Below are positions 1 to 14,000 of a DNA stretch of 64,000 nt, in pieces. The notes below the pieces were generated by a model, which saw only the letters and a program-made list of their open reading frames with translations, was not told the DNA's origin and ran no database searches. Made by a program: the position numbers and the translations under genes. How positions within the stretch are numbered: position 1 is the first letter of the stretch; every line of letters begins with the position of its first letter. Location of the stretch: NCBI GenBank assembly GCA_026874595.1, contig CM049318.1:32334956-32398955 (forward strand), read 5' to 3'. Source of the DNA: Sipunculus nudus (lineage: Eukaryota; Annelida; Sipuncula; Golfingiida; Sipunculidae).

Positions 1-2209
1 TTAAATGTAAGAAAAATATCCTGAGAAATCTGTACAAACGTATAGACGAACCGAATGCTTGTTGTGCTAAAACAATTTGCTTCCTTGCTAAATTTATATA
101 TTAGTCATAAATGCCCCTATCAAAGAAGTCCTGTTTCATATGAGTTTATTGTGGTTATTCGATTTGGCCTACCCAACATTCCATAAAAGCATATAAAGGG
201 TTTTATGAAAATCCATACATTGCACTACCCCAACCACTATTTATAGAAGCACAATACATAAGGGTTTTGATGTTAATTCTAATGAATATCTATCCACAAA
301 AACACCATGATAATCACGCATGCTTTTATATTACACATACAAATGAAATCTTTTATACAGTAAAAACCTCGTTGTATCGATGTCGAGGGGACAAAGGATA
401 TAGCTTTGACCAATCAGAAGATCAACACAAGCGGGTTTAATATGGTAATAATATTCGAGATAATCGTGTATATGTTTGTCAATCAAATATCACTCCTCAT
501 TTAAGAGCATTATATATTATTAACCTGAAACATTTCGAGATTTTCACATCAAGGATCCTAATGTTATATTTCATTCAAACTAATAACACAATTCCTTCAT
601 ATACCACTATTGTACTAAACATAATTTAGTACAATTCGTCATGACTGAGGATGGATGAGCAAAGTACGGTTAAACCTATGCAATAAGAACATCTGTGGGT
701 CTAAATTCACAGGAGGCCTTATTAGACTTGTCAGTTTTAATCAATGTGAATAATTTTGATACACTCAAGGGTGCCCTTAATAGACAGGTGTTCGTATTAG
801 ACAACTTGACTTTCTGACATGTTCCACTGGATATGCCGTCTTGATCGCTAACTTGATACGGGATTTTGGACTTAATTCTTTGGCGTCATGTTGATTAAGG
901 TAATCAGCCCACGCGTATGTGTCTCCCCAGGTGAGATTCTGATGCCATCGTTTCTGGATCTGAAAAGTGTAAATTTATTATATATGACTTTTATGCTTTC
1001 CTTCTGCTTACTGAATTTATACGAATTTTTGTCTACTGAGCCTCGAAAAATTCGTGGATGCAAGCAAGATGTTTAGAGTGAGTCATTTCACTAACAAATC
1101 CTGCTATTTGATTTTAAGGTACGTTGTCTTAGGTGATTTAGAAATTACATTGATAATTGGGATTAATGTCCGTTTATTGTCAAAAAACGTATCTAATTAT
1201 TGCAGCTCTTTGGTACAAAGCACGTGCCCTAAACTTAATACATATAATTCTCGACCTTAGACCCTGTGTGCTAAGGAAACGGATCAGAATTTTTATCAGG
1301 TCAATATCTTTCCAACATAGAAGAAGTTATATGAATATGTTTATAATCCTAAAAAAATTGTTAAATATGTCATACTTGTTGAAACTACGGAATGGACTCC
1401 TTGCACTTTGAACGCTTCAATATATACTCCTTCACGTACAATAAAGTACATCACATGACTTATTCTGTAACAGGTAATTTACTCACCTTAAATATGCTGA
1501 ACATAAAGGAAGTAGGCTTACGAGAAGAAACATAATCAAAACACACACAATCATCTCTATATGTCGACTATGTAATAGTCGAGACGATCGATTTTCTGAC
1601 ATTTCTACAAGTAAAAGGAAATCATTATTATAATTATTTTTATTATTATTGTTATTATAGTATATATGTACGTGTATTTTTTTTACGTTATGCGTGGTGT
1701 CAATTATTGGCTCTTATAAACACATAATACTCTGAGATTTCACCTTGTGGTCTAGAGACTTACGAGGCTCCGTGATCTGGAGGGCAATTCTGACCGAAAA
1801 TCCCCCTTGCTGGGTCACCCAGAGCATGCACCTTTCTAAGGGGGTTTATTTTCTTCAAAAATTGAGCCCTAACAGGATATGATATTCTTCTGAAGGCTAA
1901 AGGCTGACTTGGTTTCAACAACTCCAATCATAAAAACACTCTTGTTATAGAAACCACAATTACGTTAGAGCAAATATGCCCTGATTAAAGAAGATTCTAC
2001 CTTATGAAGACATATGACGCAAGAAGATGCGACAGCACAGGGAGAGGGATAAAGCAACTTCATGGAAGCTTATTATAAGGGGAGTGAGCTGAAAAACAGG
2101 ATCACCCACTGCCAAGACCAACAAGAGAAGACAGATTTGAAAGTATACTACTGGAATACCAACAGGGATGAAAGTGCATGCTGTTATAAGTGACAGTATT
2201 CACATGACC
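1..2209. other. Intergenic DNA, no gene recognised
   Basis: AT-rich sequence with short, overlapping open frames on both strands, none with family resemblance or convincing splice sites. A short ATT/ATA-rich low-complexity stretch lies near 1627-1665. Nothing further can be supported here. Confidence 0.6.
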
Positions 2210-3845
2210 TGACATTAAAGGAAGAGAAAGCAGCGGGCAGGGGGGAAGATAAAGCGGCTGAATATCATTCACGAATTATCTCTTGGGAAAAGAAAAATCC
2301 AAGTAAACCACTGAAAAGATGGATGGGAAGACCATCACTAATGAATATGAGCAGCGAAAACGACAGATGGAACAAGACATCCTCAACAGGCCACCGGACA
2401 TCCTTCTTTCCCATCAAAGTGCATCTTAAGATAAAAAACACTGGTCCACCATAATGATATTGATCTAGAAAGCTGTTGAATTCCTAATTAATGGTATAAT
2501 TTCTCGACCCGACGTTAATCAACCAGAAGCGCTGAAGACAGATGCGACTATAAATATGCTGCACCAACTAACGCAGAAGATTTTGGATAAAGAACAGATT
2601 GCTGCGGACTGGCAGAAGGGCTTCATATTGAAATTACAAAAGAAAGAAGACCTCTTCATTTGCAACATCTTGCGTGGAGTCATTATACTCTCCATCACTA
2701 GTAGGGTATTCGCAAGAGTTCTAAAGAAACTGAAGATTGCAGTTGACAAGACACTACGGTCTGAGCAAGCAGGGTTCCACAAAAAATCCCTGTACAGATC
2801 ACATCGCCACATTTCGCATCATCATCCAGCAGTCTGACAAGTTGCAAACCTAACCGTACGCTACCTTTGTTCATTTGAAAAGGCTTTCGACAGTTTAGAC
2901 CGGGGAGTGATCTGAAAGCTGATGAAGAACTTTGGCATACCACCGAAAGAGACTCTCCGTAATCCAACAGTTCTATGACTTTTCTACTCCCAAGGTCATC
3001 CACAACAGGAAGCTGACAGACCCCTTCACAGAAAGCACAGATGTGAGACAAAGCTGCTTATTGTCAATCTTTCTGCTGATGATTGATGGGATTATGAGGA
3101 GGATTATGCCGGAGAAAGGACGGGAATCCAGATGACATTCGTGGGGCAGCTGGGGGATCTCTGCTTTGCTGACGACTTTTTGTAACACAAGCACCAACAT
3201 ATGAATCTAAAGTAGAATACACTGGCAGGGCAAGCGGGCAAATCATGTCTTCGGCTAGACCAAGGCAAAATGATGCTGCTGTTGAAGTTAAAAAACAAGC
3301 ATTAGAACCTATTACGCTTCATGTGGTCCCACTTATTAAAAACGAAAAGTTTGTGTACCTTGGCAGCATTGTTTCCATCACAGTAGGAGCAGATGATGTG
3401 AGATTCATGATCGGCAAGGTAGGACAAGCCTTGAACACCCAAAGACCTCGGAAGGTCGCCAAGGCCATAACAAACAAACGTGAGGCATTTATTTACAGGT
3501 GTCTTCGCTTCATCCTTAAGATTCAAGGGCAAGACATGATCTCCAACTTACAACTGTGGCCGGAGGCCAATCTAACATCCATCACCCATGAAATCAGGAA
3601 ATGAAAGTGGGGTTGGATTGGCCATTTGCTATGTAAACCACCAAGTTCCATCACCAGGCAGGCTTTGGACTGGAACCCACAGGGGCAAAAGACACGACCA
3701 AGAATAATGTGGGAAAGATGTGTGGAGGACAAGGACACTGGCTACTCCTGGTGTAAACTGAAGATCGCCAAAAAACCAAGCCAGCTTGCATGAAGTAGTT
3801 GAGGCCCTACGCTGCTCATGGAGCGAAGTGGATTAAGTAAGTAAA
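2210..3845 (+). mobile_element. Degenerate RTE-like LINE (reverse transcriptase relic)
   Basis: A decayed non-LTR retrotransposon on the plus strand. Pieces of one reverse transcriptase read in shifting frames. A segment around 2310-2400 reads DGKTITNEYEQRKR and then DILNRPP. The fingers region at about 2527-2826 includes KILDKEQIAADWQKGF and LRSEQAGF. Motif A appears as FEKAFDSLDRG near 2872-2905, just after a stop. The FADD active-site motif lies near 3164-3178. The 3' part (3245-3780) reads FVYLGSIVS, then GWIGHLL and SITRQALDWNPQGQK, which is the usual C-terminal layout of RTE-type elements. The end at about 3830-3850 is a TAAGTAAGTA run followed by an A-rich tail. Several frameshifts and stops show the copy is dead. 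Clade assignment rests on these motifs only. The 5' end is unresolved and may be truncated. Confidence 0.8.
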
Positions 3846-4985
3846 AAAAAAAATAATAATATATATACACACAGATGTTATCGTTAATTTTGTTTTTTTT
3901 TTCTGTTAAAGGCAGCTGTTAAAATGATACAAATGGTGCATTCTCAGTCAAATGATAGAAGACGTACATTTATACATTTCCTGCAAGAAGGTCATACGTT
4001 TTCAGCATACTAGATATATTTGAGGCCAACATGAATACCATGGAATATTTGTACAGCAGAGTGCATATAGCTAAAAACTATGTACTGTAGTTGACAGCTG
4101 CTTTAAATCTAACCTTGTTCCCCTGAAACAAAGCTACGAGACTGCGATCCAGAAACTGTGGACACTGTAAAAGGAAAGGCAGTCGGTTGGTATGGTGCTG
4201 TAAATAGTACAAGATAGATAAATATACACTAAAAATAAACCTTTTACATTGGAATTAAAATTGTATGGTTGAATATAAAAGTTTGCATAATCCATATAAA
4301 CACAACAACTTACCTAGCTGTATGTTTGCTGTAATATAGAAAGTGTGAATTGTGGTGATAAATATTATATTGTTACAAAATAGGCTGAAAGATATTTATT
4401 CAAATGCAAAGCCAGAGGAAGAAAAATGAAATGACAATGTGAACAACGAAGACTTTCTATATTAATAAGCATACCGATATTGCTAATCATTTGGTTAATT
4501 TTCGCTCCTCTCAGTCGGATGATTTTTTAATATAATTACACAGATTTAACGGGGAATATATCTGTTCAGCCCAAACTTGGCAAACGAACACAGAGTTTGG
4601 GATAGTTTTCGAGATCACATAGATGAGACCAGTATTAACTAGAAATCCAGTTCAGGGAATGCAATATACGAACACATTGGGCTAACTTGCTGATAGTTAA
4701 TTCAGCCAGCAGGTGCTTTAAATTTTACTTAATTCAATTGTTGACTTGATTAAACCATATTATTGTTTAAACATAGAATTCTGCATTTATAGCATTATTT
4801 ATCATTCAATTAATATCAAAAGGATAAGGTTTGAATTACGATACAGATAATTTACGCTTGGATATAAACTTAAATATTCCTATCCATACACACCCCGTCG
4901 TGTGTTGGACCTATTCCTCGAACAATGAAATCAAACTAACCGGTGGTCCGTAAGGTGGGGGCGCTTTGGATCGGGGCGCTAAGCA
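3846..4985. other. Non-coding DNA between LINE relic and EGF gene remnant
   Basis: AT-rich sequence with a short A/AT run at 3842-3870. No coding region, RNA gene or recognisable repeat was found. A transmembrane or cytoplasmic exon of the EGF gene could lie here on the minus strand, but none was identified. Confidence 0.5.
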
Positions 4986-5098
4986 CTAACATTTCATACA
5001 ATGTTCTTCTCTCCAACGTAACCCAGGCCGGCAAGTGCAGCTTCTGTCAGTTTGGTTGCATTTGTTGTCAAGACAAGAAGACGGACAATCTTTTGTGG
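4986..5098 (-). pseudogene. Remnant or terminal exon related to the 318-nt triple-EGF exon
   Basis: The minus strand reads an EGF fragment with CPSSCLDNKCNQTD and then SCTCRPG, ending at a TAG (4986-4988). It matches the third module of the exon at 21967-22284, which has CPSSCLDSRCRQTD and SCICRP. The first two modules are absent. An AG at 5099-5100 could act as acceptor and would give phase 1, like the rest of the gene. It is therefore either a decayed copy or a short terminal coding exon of about 37 residues. Its last residues (R-W-R-E-E-H-C-M-K-C) diverge from the parent. Confidence 0.45.
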
Positions 5099-8000
5099 CT
5101 AGTACTGTAGCCATCTAATCTTTTTACAACAGAATTTTTTTATTGCAAGCTGTAGTGTGAGGAATCATTCTTCGCATATTTAAATTCAGCGTATGCACCA
5201 TCCGTGATGTTGCTTGGATCAATACACGCAGGGGACCGTATTATTACAGTTTTGATCATAATTGCCAACAAGTCATTCCTGCAAATATATTTATACTAAA
5301 ATTACGTATAATTGAGAAGGCTAACGCTATTTTAAACGGATAAAGGTCATAGGTGGTACAAGTTATCCTCGTAGAGGAAATATCTACCCATGTTCTTCTG
5401 GCAACCTGGATTCAAGAACAAATGATCCAGCCTGACGTGAGATATCTAGCCATTTGCATGTAATTTAAAAAGGTCAAAGGAAAGGGAAGGGGATTGGGGG
5501 GGGGGGGGGGATGGAAATGATGACATGATAAAAACAAAAAGGCAGGTCCGTACATTCCATGTTCGCAGACTATATCAAAGATCAGGAACATCAAACTGGT
5601 ATATATTCAATTCAAACTTCATGGTAATCCGGTTAATTTAATATCAAAATACTGGAGGTTTTGCATCAATTTTGTAATAATTCTGTGAAGTAAAAAAATA
5701 TATGAAGGTGGGAGGATATGGGTCGCATGGATGGAATACCCTTGATTTCAGTTACAAGTTTCTAGGGTCAGCGATTACGAGTTGTCGTTTGATAAAGGAA
5801 GGTAGACAGACAAAGCGGGATTCCTGTACCTCAGTTGAATTTCAATAAGATGAGCAGAAAAACCTTACCGACTGTGCCAGTTAATAAAAAATCCTTTATT
5901 TCATATTTCGATGCGCATCTACTGAATGTGTTCTAAATGAAGCTTTTCCTACAATTTCAGCCATCTTTAGACGAACTGGTGAAGCAAATAAATCCTAGTA
6001 AGACAAATAAAATTTTTTACCCGAGTTACAGAAAGGAGGCTGCCACCCTGGTTTACAGGAGCACTTTCCGGAAGCCTTGTCGCATGACGCCTTTTCGCAT
6101 CCTTTTCCGCACACTCCAGAACAGTTGGAGAGAAATTTACCCGCCTTACATGGGCAGGCTCCGTCACGAAAATCGCATGTCATGTTGAAACAACCATCGC
6201 TGCAGTTGCGACTGCAGTCAGGTCCATACATCCCTACTTCGCAGACTATATCAACAGATCAAGAACATCAAACATGGGACATTTTCAAAGCAAAATGCAT
6301 GTCTGTCCGTTTAATTATTTATCAAGATACTGAAGGTTAAGTATAAACTTTTTAGTAATTTTGTAAGTTACAAACAAGGTTCGCTTATCGGAGGATGTCG
6401 TTCGCACTGACCTTATTTAAGTTATATACGGGCTTGTTTTTATTGACCGCCTTGGAATTCAGGTACAATTTCTAGGGTCAACGGTGATGAGTTGACGCTT
6501 GCTTAAGGAAGGCTGGCGGACACAGCGCGATTCCTATACCTCAGTTGGATTTCAATAAGGTAAGCAGAAAAATCTAACTGTCTGTGCTAGTTAATAAAAA
6601 TAATTTCTTTCATATTTTAGTGCATATCAACTGAATGATTTCTATATTAAGCTTTTCGCACATTCAGCCATTTTTGGAAAGAATAGTAAAACAAAGAGAC
6701 CCTATCAAGACAAATAAAATATTTTACCCGAGTTACAGACAGGAGGCTGCCACCCTGGTTTACAGGAGCACTTTCCGGAAGCCTTGTCGCATGACGCCTT
6801 TTCGCATCCTTCTCCGCACACTCCAGAACAGTTGGAGAGAAATCTGCCCGCCTTACATGGGCAGGCTCCGTCACGAAAATCGCATGTCATGTTGAAACAA
6901 CCATCGCTGCAGTTGCGACTGCAGTCAGGGCCGTACATTCCTACTTTGCAAACTATATCAAAGATCAAGAACATCAAACGTGGGAAATAATCAATGTAAA
7001 ATGCATGTCTATACGCTTAATTAATTATCAATATACTGGAGGTTAAGTATAAACGTTTTAGTTATTCTGCGAGTGATATATAAAATTCGCAGATCATAGG
7101 ATGTCATTTGGACTGGCCTTATTTTAGTTATATACGGGCTTATTTTTATTGACCGCCCTTGTTTTCAGGTACATGTTGCAAGGGTCAGCGATGATGAGTT
7201 GTCGCTTGAAAAGGAAGGTAGACAGACAAAGCGGGATTCGTATACCTCAGTTGAATTTCAATAAGATGAGCAAAAAAACCTTACCGACTGTGCCAGTTAA
7301 TAAAAAATCCTTTATTTCATATTTCGGTGCGCATCAACTGAATGTGTTCTAAATGAAGCTTTTCCTACAATTTCAGCCATCTTTGGAAAGAATGGTGAAA
7401 CAAAGAAACCCTATCAAGACAAAGAAAATATTTTACCCGAGTTACAGAAAGGAGGCTGCCACCCTGGTTTACAGGAGCACTTTCCGGAAGCCTTGTCGCA
7501 TGACGCTGTTTCGCACCCGTCTCCGCACACTCCAGAACAGTTGAAGAGAAATTTGCCCGCCTTACATGGGCAGGCTCCGTCACGAAAATCGCATGTCATG
7601 TTCAAACAACCATCGCTGCAGTTGCGACTGCAGTCAGGTCCATACATTCCTACTTCGCAGACTATATCAACAGATCAAGAACATCAAACATGGTAAATAT
7701 TCAATGCAAAATGCATGTCTATCCGTTTAATTAATTATCAATATACTGGAGGTTTAGTATAAACGTTTTAGTTATTCTGCGAGTTACATAGAATATTCGC
7801 AGATCGGAGGATGTCGGTTGGACTGGCCTTATTTAAGTTAAATACGGACTTATTTCTATTAACCGCCCCTAATTTCAGGTACAAGTTGTAAGGGTCAGCG
7901 ATGATGAGTTGTCGCTTGATAAAGGAAGGTTGACGGACAAAGCGCGATTCCTGTACCTCAGTTGAATTTCAATAAGATGAGCAGAAAAACCTTACCGACC

Positions 8001-11000
8001 GTGCCAGTTAATAAAAATTCTTTATTTTATATTTCGGTGCGCATCTACTGAATGTGTTCTAAATGAAGCTTTTCCTACAATTTCAGCCATCTTTGGAAGG
8101 AATGGTGAAACAAAGAAACCCTATCAAGACAAAGAAAATATTTTACCCGAGTTACAGAAAGCAGGCTGCCACCCTGGTTTACAGGAGCACTTTCCGGAAG
8201 CCTTGTCGCATGACGCTGTTTCGCACCCTTCTCCGCACACTCCAGAACAGTTGGAGAGAAATTTGCCCGCCTTACATGGGCAGGCTCCGTCACGAAAATC
8301 GCATGTCATGTTCAAACAGCCATCGCTGCAGTTGCGACTGCAGTCAGGTCCATACATTCCTACTTCGCAGACTATATCAACAGATCAAGAAACATCAAAC
8401 TTGGAAAATAATCAATGCAAAATGCATGTCTATCCGGTTAATTAATTATCAATATACTTTTTCCGTTATTCTGCGAATTACATACTAAATTCGCAGATGG
8501 GAGGATGTCGGTCGCACTGACCTTTTTAAAGTTATATAGGGCGTATTTTTATTGACCGCCCTTGATTTCAGGTACACGTTGCAAGGGTCAGCGATGATGA
8601 ATTGACGCTTGCTTAAGGAAGTTAACTGACATAGCGCGATTCCTATACCTCAGTTGGATTTCAATTAGGTAAGCAGGAAAATAAAACTGACTGTGCCAGT
8701 TAATAAAAATACTTTCTTTCATATTTTAGTGCGTATCAACTCAATGTGTTCTCAATTTAGTTTTCGCACATACAGCCATCTTTGGAAGGAATGGTGAAAC
8801 AAAGAAACTCTATCAAGACAAAGAAAACATTTTACCCGAGTTACAGAAAGGAGGCTGCCACCCTGGTTTACAGGAGCACTTTCCGGAAGCCTTGTCGCAT
8901 GACGCTGTTTCGCATCCTTCTCCGCACACCCCAGAACAGTTGGAGAGAAATCTGCCCGCCTTACATGGGCAGGTGCCGTGGCGAAAATTGCATGTCATGT
9001 TCAAACAACCATCGCTGCAGTTGCGACTGCAGTTAGGTCCGTACATTCCTTCTTCGCAGACTATATCAAAACATCAAGAACATCAAAAATGGTAAATATT
9101 CTATGCAAAATTCAAGTCTATCTGGTTAATTAATTATCAAGATACTGAAGGTTTAGTATAAAGGTTTTAGTTATTCTTTGAGTTATAAACAAGAATCGCA
9201 GATCGGAGGATGTCGGTCGCACTGACCTTATTTCAGTTATATAGGGCTTATTTTTATTGACCACCCTTGATTTTAGGTACAAGTTGCAATGGTTAGCGAT
9301 GAGGATTAGTCGCTTGATAAAGGAAGGTTGACGGACAAAGCGCGATTCCTATACCTCAGTTGAATTTCAATAAGATCAGCAAGATAACCTTCCCGACTGT
9401 GCCAGTTAATAAAAATCATTTGTTTCATATTTCAGTGCATATCAACTGAATGTGTTCTAAATTTAGCTTTTCGCACATTCAGCAATTTTTGGAAAGAAGA
9501 GTAAAACAAAGAGATCCTATCGAGACAAAGAAAACATTTTACTCGAGTTACAGAAAGGAGGCTGCCACCCTGGTTTACAGGAACACTTTCCGGAAGCCTT
9601 GTCGCATGACGCTGTTTCGCATCCTTCTCCGCACACTCCAGAACAGTTAGAGAGAAATCTGGCCTCCTTACATGGGCAGGCTCCGTCACGAAAATCGCAT
9701 GTCATGTTCAAACAACCATCGCTGCAGTTGCGACTGCAGTCAGGTCCATACATTCCTACTTCGCAGACTATATCAACAGATCAAGAAACATCAAACTTGG
9801 AAAATAATCAATGCAAAATGCATGTCAATCCGGTTAATCAATTATCAATATACTGGTGGTTAAGTATACTTTCTTTTAGTTATTCTGCGAGTTACATACT
9901 AAATTTGCAGATGGGAGGATGTCGGTCGCACTGACCTTTTTTAAGTTATATAGGGCTTATTTTTACTGACCGCCCTTGATTTCAGGTACACGTTGCAAGG
10001 GTCAGCGATGATGAATTGACGCTTGCTTAAGGAAGTTAACTGACATAGCGCGATTCCTATACCTCAGTTGGATTTCAATTAGGTAAGCAGGAAAATAAAA
10101 CTGACTGTGCCAGTTAATAAAAATACTTTCTTTCATATTTTAGTGCGTATCAACTCAATGTGTTCTAAATTTAGCTTTTCGCACATACAGCCATATTTGG
10201 AAGGAATGGTGATACAAAGAAACTCTATCAAGACAAAGAAAACATTTTACCCGAGTTACAGAAAGGAGGCTGCCACCCTGGTTTACAGGAGCACTTTCCG
10301 GAAGCCTTGTCGCATGACGCTGTTTCGCATCCTTCTCCGCACACCCCAGAACAGTTGGAGAGAAATCTGCCCGCCTTACATGGGCAGGTGCCGTGGCGAA
10401 AATTGCATGTCATGTTCAAACAACCATCGCTGCAGTTGCGACTGCAGTTAGGTCCGTACATTCCTTCTTCGCAGACTATATCAAAAGATCAAAAACATCA
10501 AAAATGGGAAATATTCTATGCAAAATTCAAGTCTATCTGGTTAATTAATTATCAAGATACTGAAGGTTTAGTATAAAGGTTTTAGTTATTCTTTGAGTTA
10601 TAAACAAGAATCGCAGATCGGAGGATGTCTGTCCCACTGACCTTATTTCAGTTATATAGGGCTTATTTTTATAAGTCGCTTGATAAAGGAAGGTTGACGG
10701 ACAAAGCGCGATTCCTATACCTCAGTTGAATTGCAATAAGATCAGCAAGATAACCTTCCCGACTGTGCCAGTTAATAAAAATCATTTGTTTCATATTTCA
10801 GTGCATATCAACTGAATGTGTTCTAAATTTAGCTTTTCGCACATTCAGCAATTTTTGGAAAGAAGAGTAAAACAAAGAGATCCTATCGAGACAAAGAAAA
10901 CATTTTACTCGAGTTACAGAAAGGAGGCTGCCACCCTGGTTTACAGGAGCACTTTCCGGAAGCCTTGTCGCATGACGCTGTTTCGCATCCTTCTCCGCAC

Positions 11001-14000
11001 ACTCCAGAACAGTTAGAGAGAAATCTGGCCTCCTTACATGGGCAGGCTCCGTCACGAAAATCGCATGTCATGTTCAAACAACCATCGCTGCAGTTGCGAC
11101 TGCAGTCAGGTCCATACATTCCTACTTCGCAGACTATATCAACAGATCAAGAAACATCAAACTTGGAAAATAATCAATGCAAAATGCATGTCAATCCGGT
11201 TAATCAATTATCAATATACTGGTGGTTAAGTATACTTTCTTTTAGTTATTCTGCGAGTTACATACTAAATTTGCAGATGGGAGGATGTCGGTCGCACTGA
11301 CCTTTTTTAAGTTATATAGGGCTTATTTTTACTGACCGCCCTTGATTTCAGGTACACGTTGCAAGGGTCAGCGATGATGAATTGACGCTTGCTTAAGGAA
11401 GTTAACTGACATAGCGCGATTCCTATACCTCAGTTGGATTTCAATTAGGTAAGCAGGAAAATAAAACTGACTGTGCCAGTTAATAAAAATACTTTCTTTC
11501 ATATTTTAGTGCGTATCAACTCAATGTGTTCTAAATTTAGCTTTTCGCACATACAGCCATATTTGGAAGGAATGGTGATACAAAGAAACTCTATCAAGAC
11601 AAAGAAAACATTTTACCCGAGTTACAGAAAGGAGGCTGCCACCCTGGTTTACAGGAGCACTTTCCGGAAGCCTTGTCGCATGACGCTGTTTCGCATCCTT
11701 CTCCGCACACCCCAGAACAGTTGGAGAGAAATCTGCCCGCCTTACATGGGCAGGTGCCGTGGCGAAAATTGCATGTCATGTTCAAACAACCATCGCTGCA
11801 GTTGCGACTGCAGTTAGGTCCGTACATTCCTTCTTCGCAGACTATATCAAAAGATCAAAAACATCAAAAATGGGAAATATTCTATGCAAAATTCAAGTCT
11901 ATCTGGTTAATTAATTATCAAGATACTGAAGGTTTAGTATAAAGGTTTTAGTTATTCTTTGAGTTATAAACAAGAATCGCAGATCGGAGGATGTCGGTCC
12001 CACTGACCTTATTTCAGTTATATAGGGCTTATTTTTATAAGTCGCTTGATAAAGGAAGGTTGACGGACAAAGCGCGATTCCTATACCTCAGTTGAATTGC
12101 AATAAGATCAGCAAGATAACCTTCCCGACTGTGCCAGTTAATAAAAATCATTTGTTTCATATTTCAGTGCATATCAACTGAATGTGTTCTAAATTTAGCT
12201 TTTCGCACATTCAGCAATTTTTGGAAAGAAGAGTAAAACAAAGAGATCCTATCGAGACAAAGAAAACATTTTACTCGAGTTACAGAAAGGAGGCTGCCAC
12301 CCTGGTTTACAGGAGCACTTTCCGGAAGCCTTGTCGCATGACGCTGTTTCGCATCCTTCTCCGCACACTCCAGAACAGTTAGAGAGAAATCTGGCCTCCT
12401 TACATGGGCAGGCTCCGTCACGAAAATCGCATGTCATGTTCAAACAACCATCGCTGCAGTTGCGACTGCAGTCAGGTCCATACATTCCTACTTCGCAGAC
12501 TATATCAACAGATCAAGAAACATCAAACTTGGAAAATAATCAATGCAAAATGCATGTCTATTCGGTTAATTAATTATCAATATACTGGTGGTTTAGTATA
12601 CTTTTTTTAGTTATTCTGAGAGTTACATACTAAATTCGCAGATCGGAGGATGTCGGTCGCACTGACCTTATTTAAGTTATATACGGGCTTATTTTTACTG
12701 ACCACCCTGGATTTCAGTTACAAGTTTCTAGGGTCAATGGTGATGAGTTGACGCTTGCTTAAGGAAGGAAGGGGAACATAGCGCGATTTCTATACCTCAG
12801 TTGCATTGCAATAAGGTAAGCAGAAAAATCTAACTGACTGTGCCAGTTAATAAAAATCCTTTCTTTCATATTACATGGGCAGGCTCCGTCACGAAAATCG
12901 CATGTCATGTTGAAACAACCATCGCTGCAGTTGCGACTGCAGTCAGGGCCGTACATTTCTACTTCGCAAACTATATCAAAAGATCAAGAACATCAAACGT
13001 GGGAAATAATCAATGTAAAATGCATGTCTATACGCTTAATTAATTATCAATATACTGGAGGTTAAGTATAAACGTTTTAGTTATTCTGCGAGTTACATAT
13101 AAAATTCGCAGATCATAGGATGTCATTTGGACTGGCCTTATTTTAGTTATATACGGGCTTATTTTTATTGACCGCCCTTGTTTTCAGGTACATGTTGCAA
13201 GGGTCAGCGATGATGAGTTGTCGCTTGAAAAGGAAGGTAGACAGACAAAGCGGGATTCGTATACCTAAGTTGAATTTCAATAAGATGAGCAAAAAAACCT
13301 TACCGACTGTGCCAGTTAATAAAAAATCCTTTATTTCATATTTCGGTGCGCATCAACTGAATGTGTTCTAAATGAAGCTTTTCCTACAATTTCAGCCATC
13401 TTTGGAAAGAATGGTGAAACAAAGAAACCCTATCAAGACAAAGAAAATATTTTACCCGAGTTACAGAAAGGAGGCTGCCACCCTGGTTTACAGGAGCACT
13501 TTCCGGAAGCCTTGTCGCATGACGCTGTTTCGCACCCGTCTCCGCACACTCCAGAACAGTTGAAGAGAAATTTGCCCGCCTTACATGGGCAGGCTCCGTC
13601 ACGAAAATCGCATGTCATGTTCAAACAACCATCGCTGCAGTTGCGACTGCAGTCAGGTCCATACATTCCTACTTCGCAGACTATATCAACAGATCAAGAA
13701 CATCAAACATGGTAAATATTCAATGCAAAATGCATGTCTATCCGTTTAATTAATTATCAATATACTGGAGGTTTAGTATAAACGTTTTAGTTATTCTGCG
13801 AGTTACATAGAATATTCGCAGATCGGAGGATGTCGGTTGGACTGGCCTTATTTTAGTTAAATACGGACTTATTTCTATTAACCGCCCCTAATTTCAGGTA
13901 CAAGTTGTAAGGGTCAGCGATGATGAGTTGTCGCTTGATAAAGGAAGGTTGACGGACAAAGCGCGATTCCTGTACCTCAGTTGAATTTCAATAAGATGAG

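Noticed and set aside
872-1411. Overlapping 60-84-codon frames on both strands
   Set aside because: Short, mutually overlapping, no recognisable domain; expected by chance in this much sequence.
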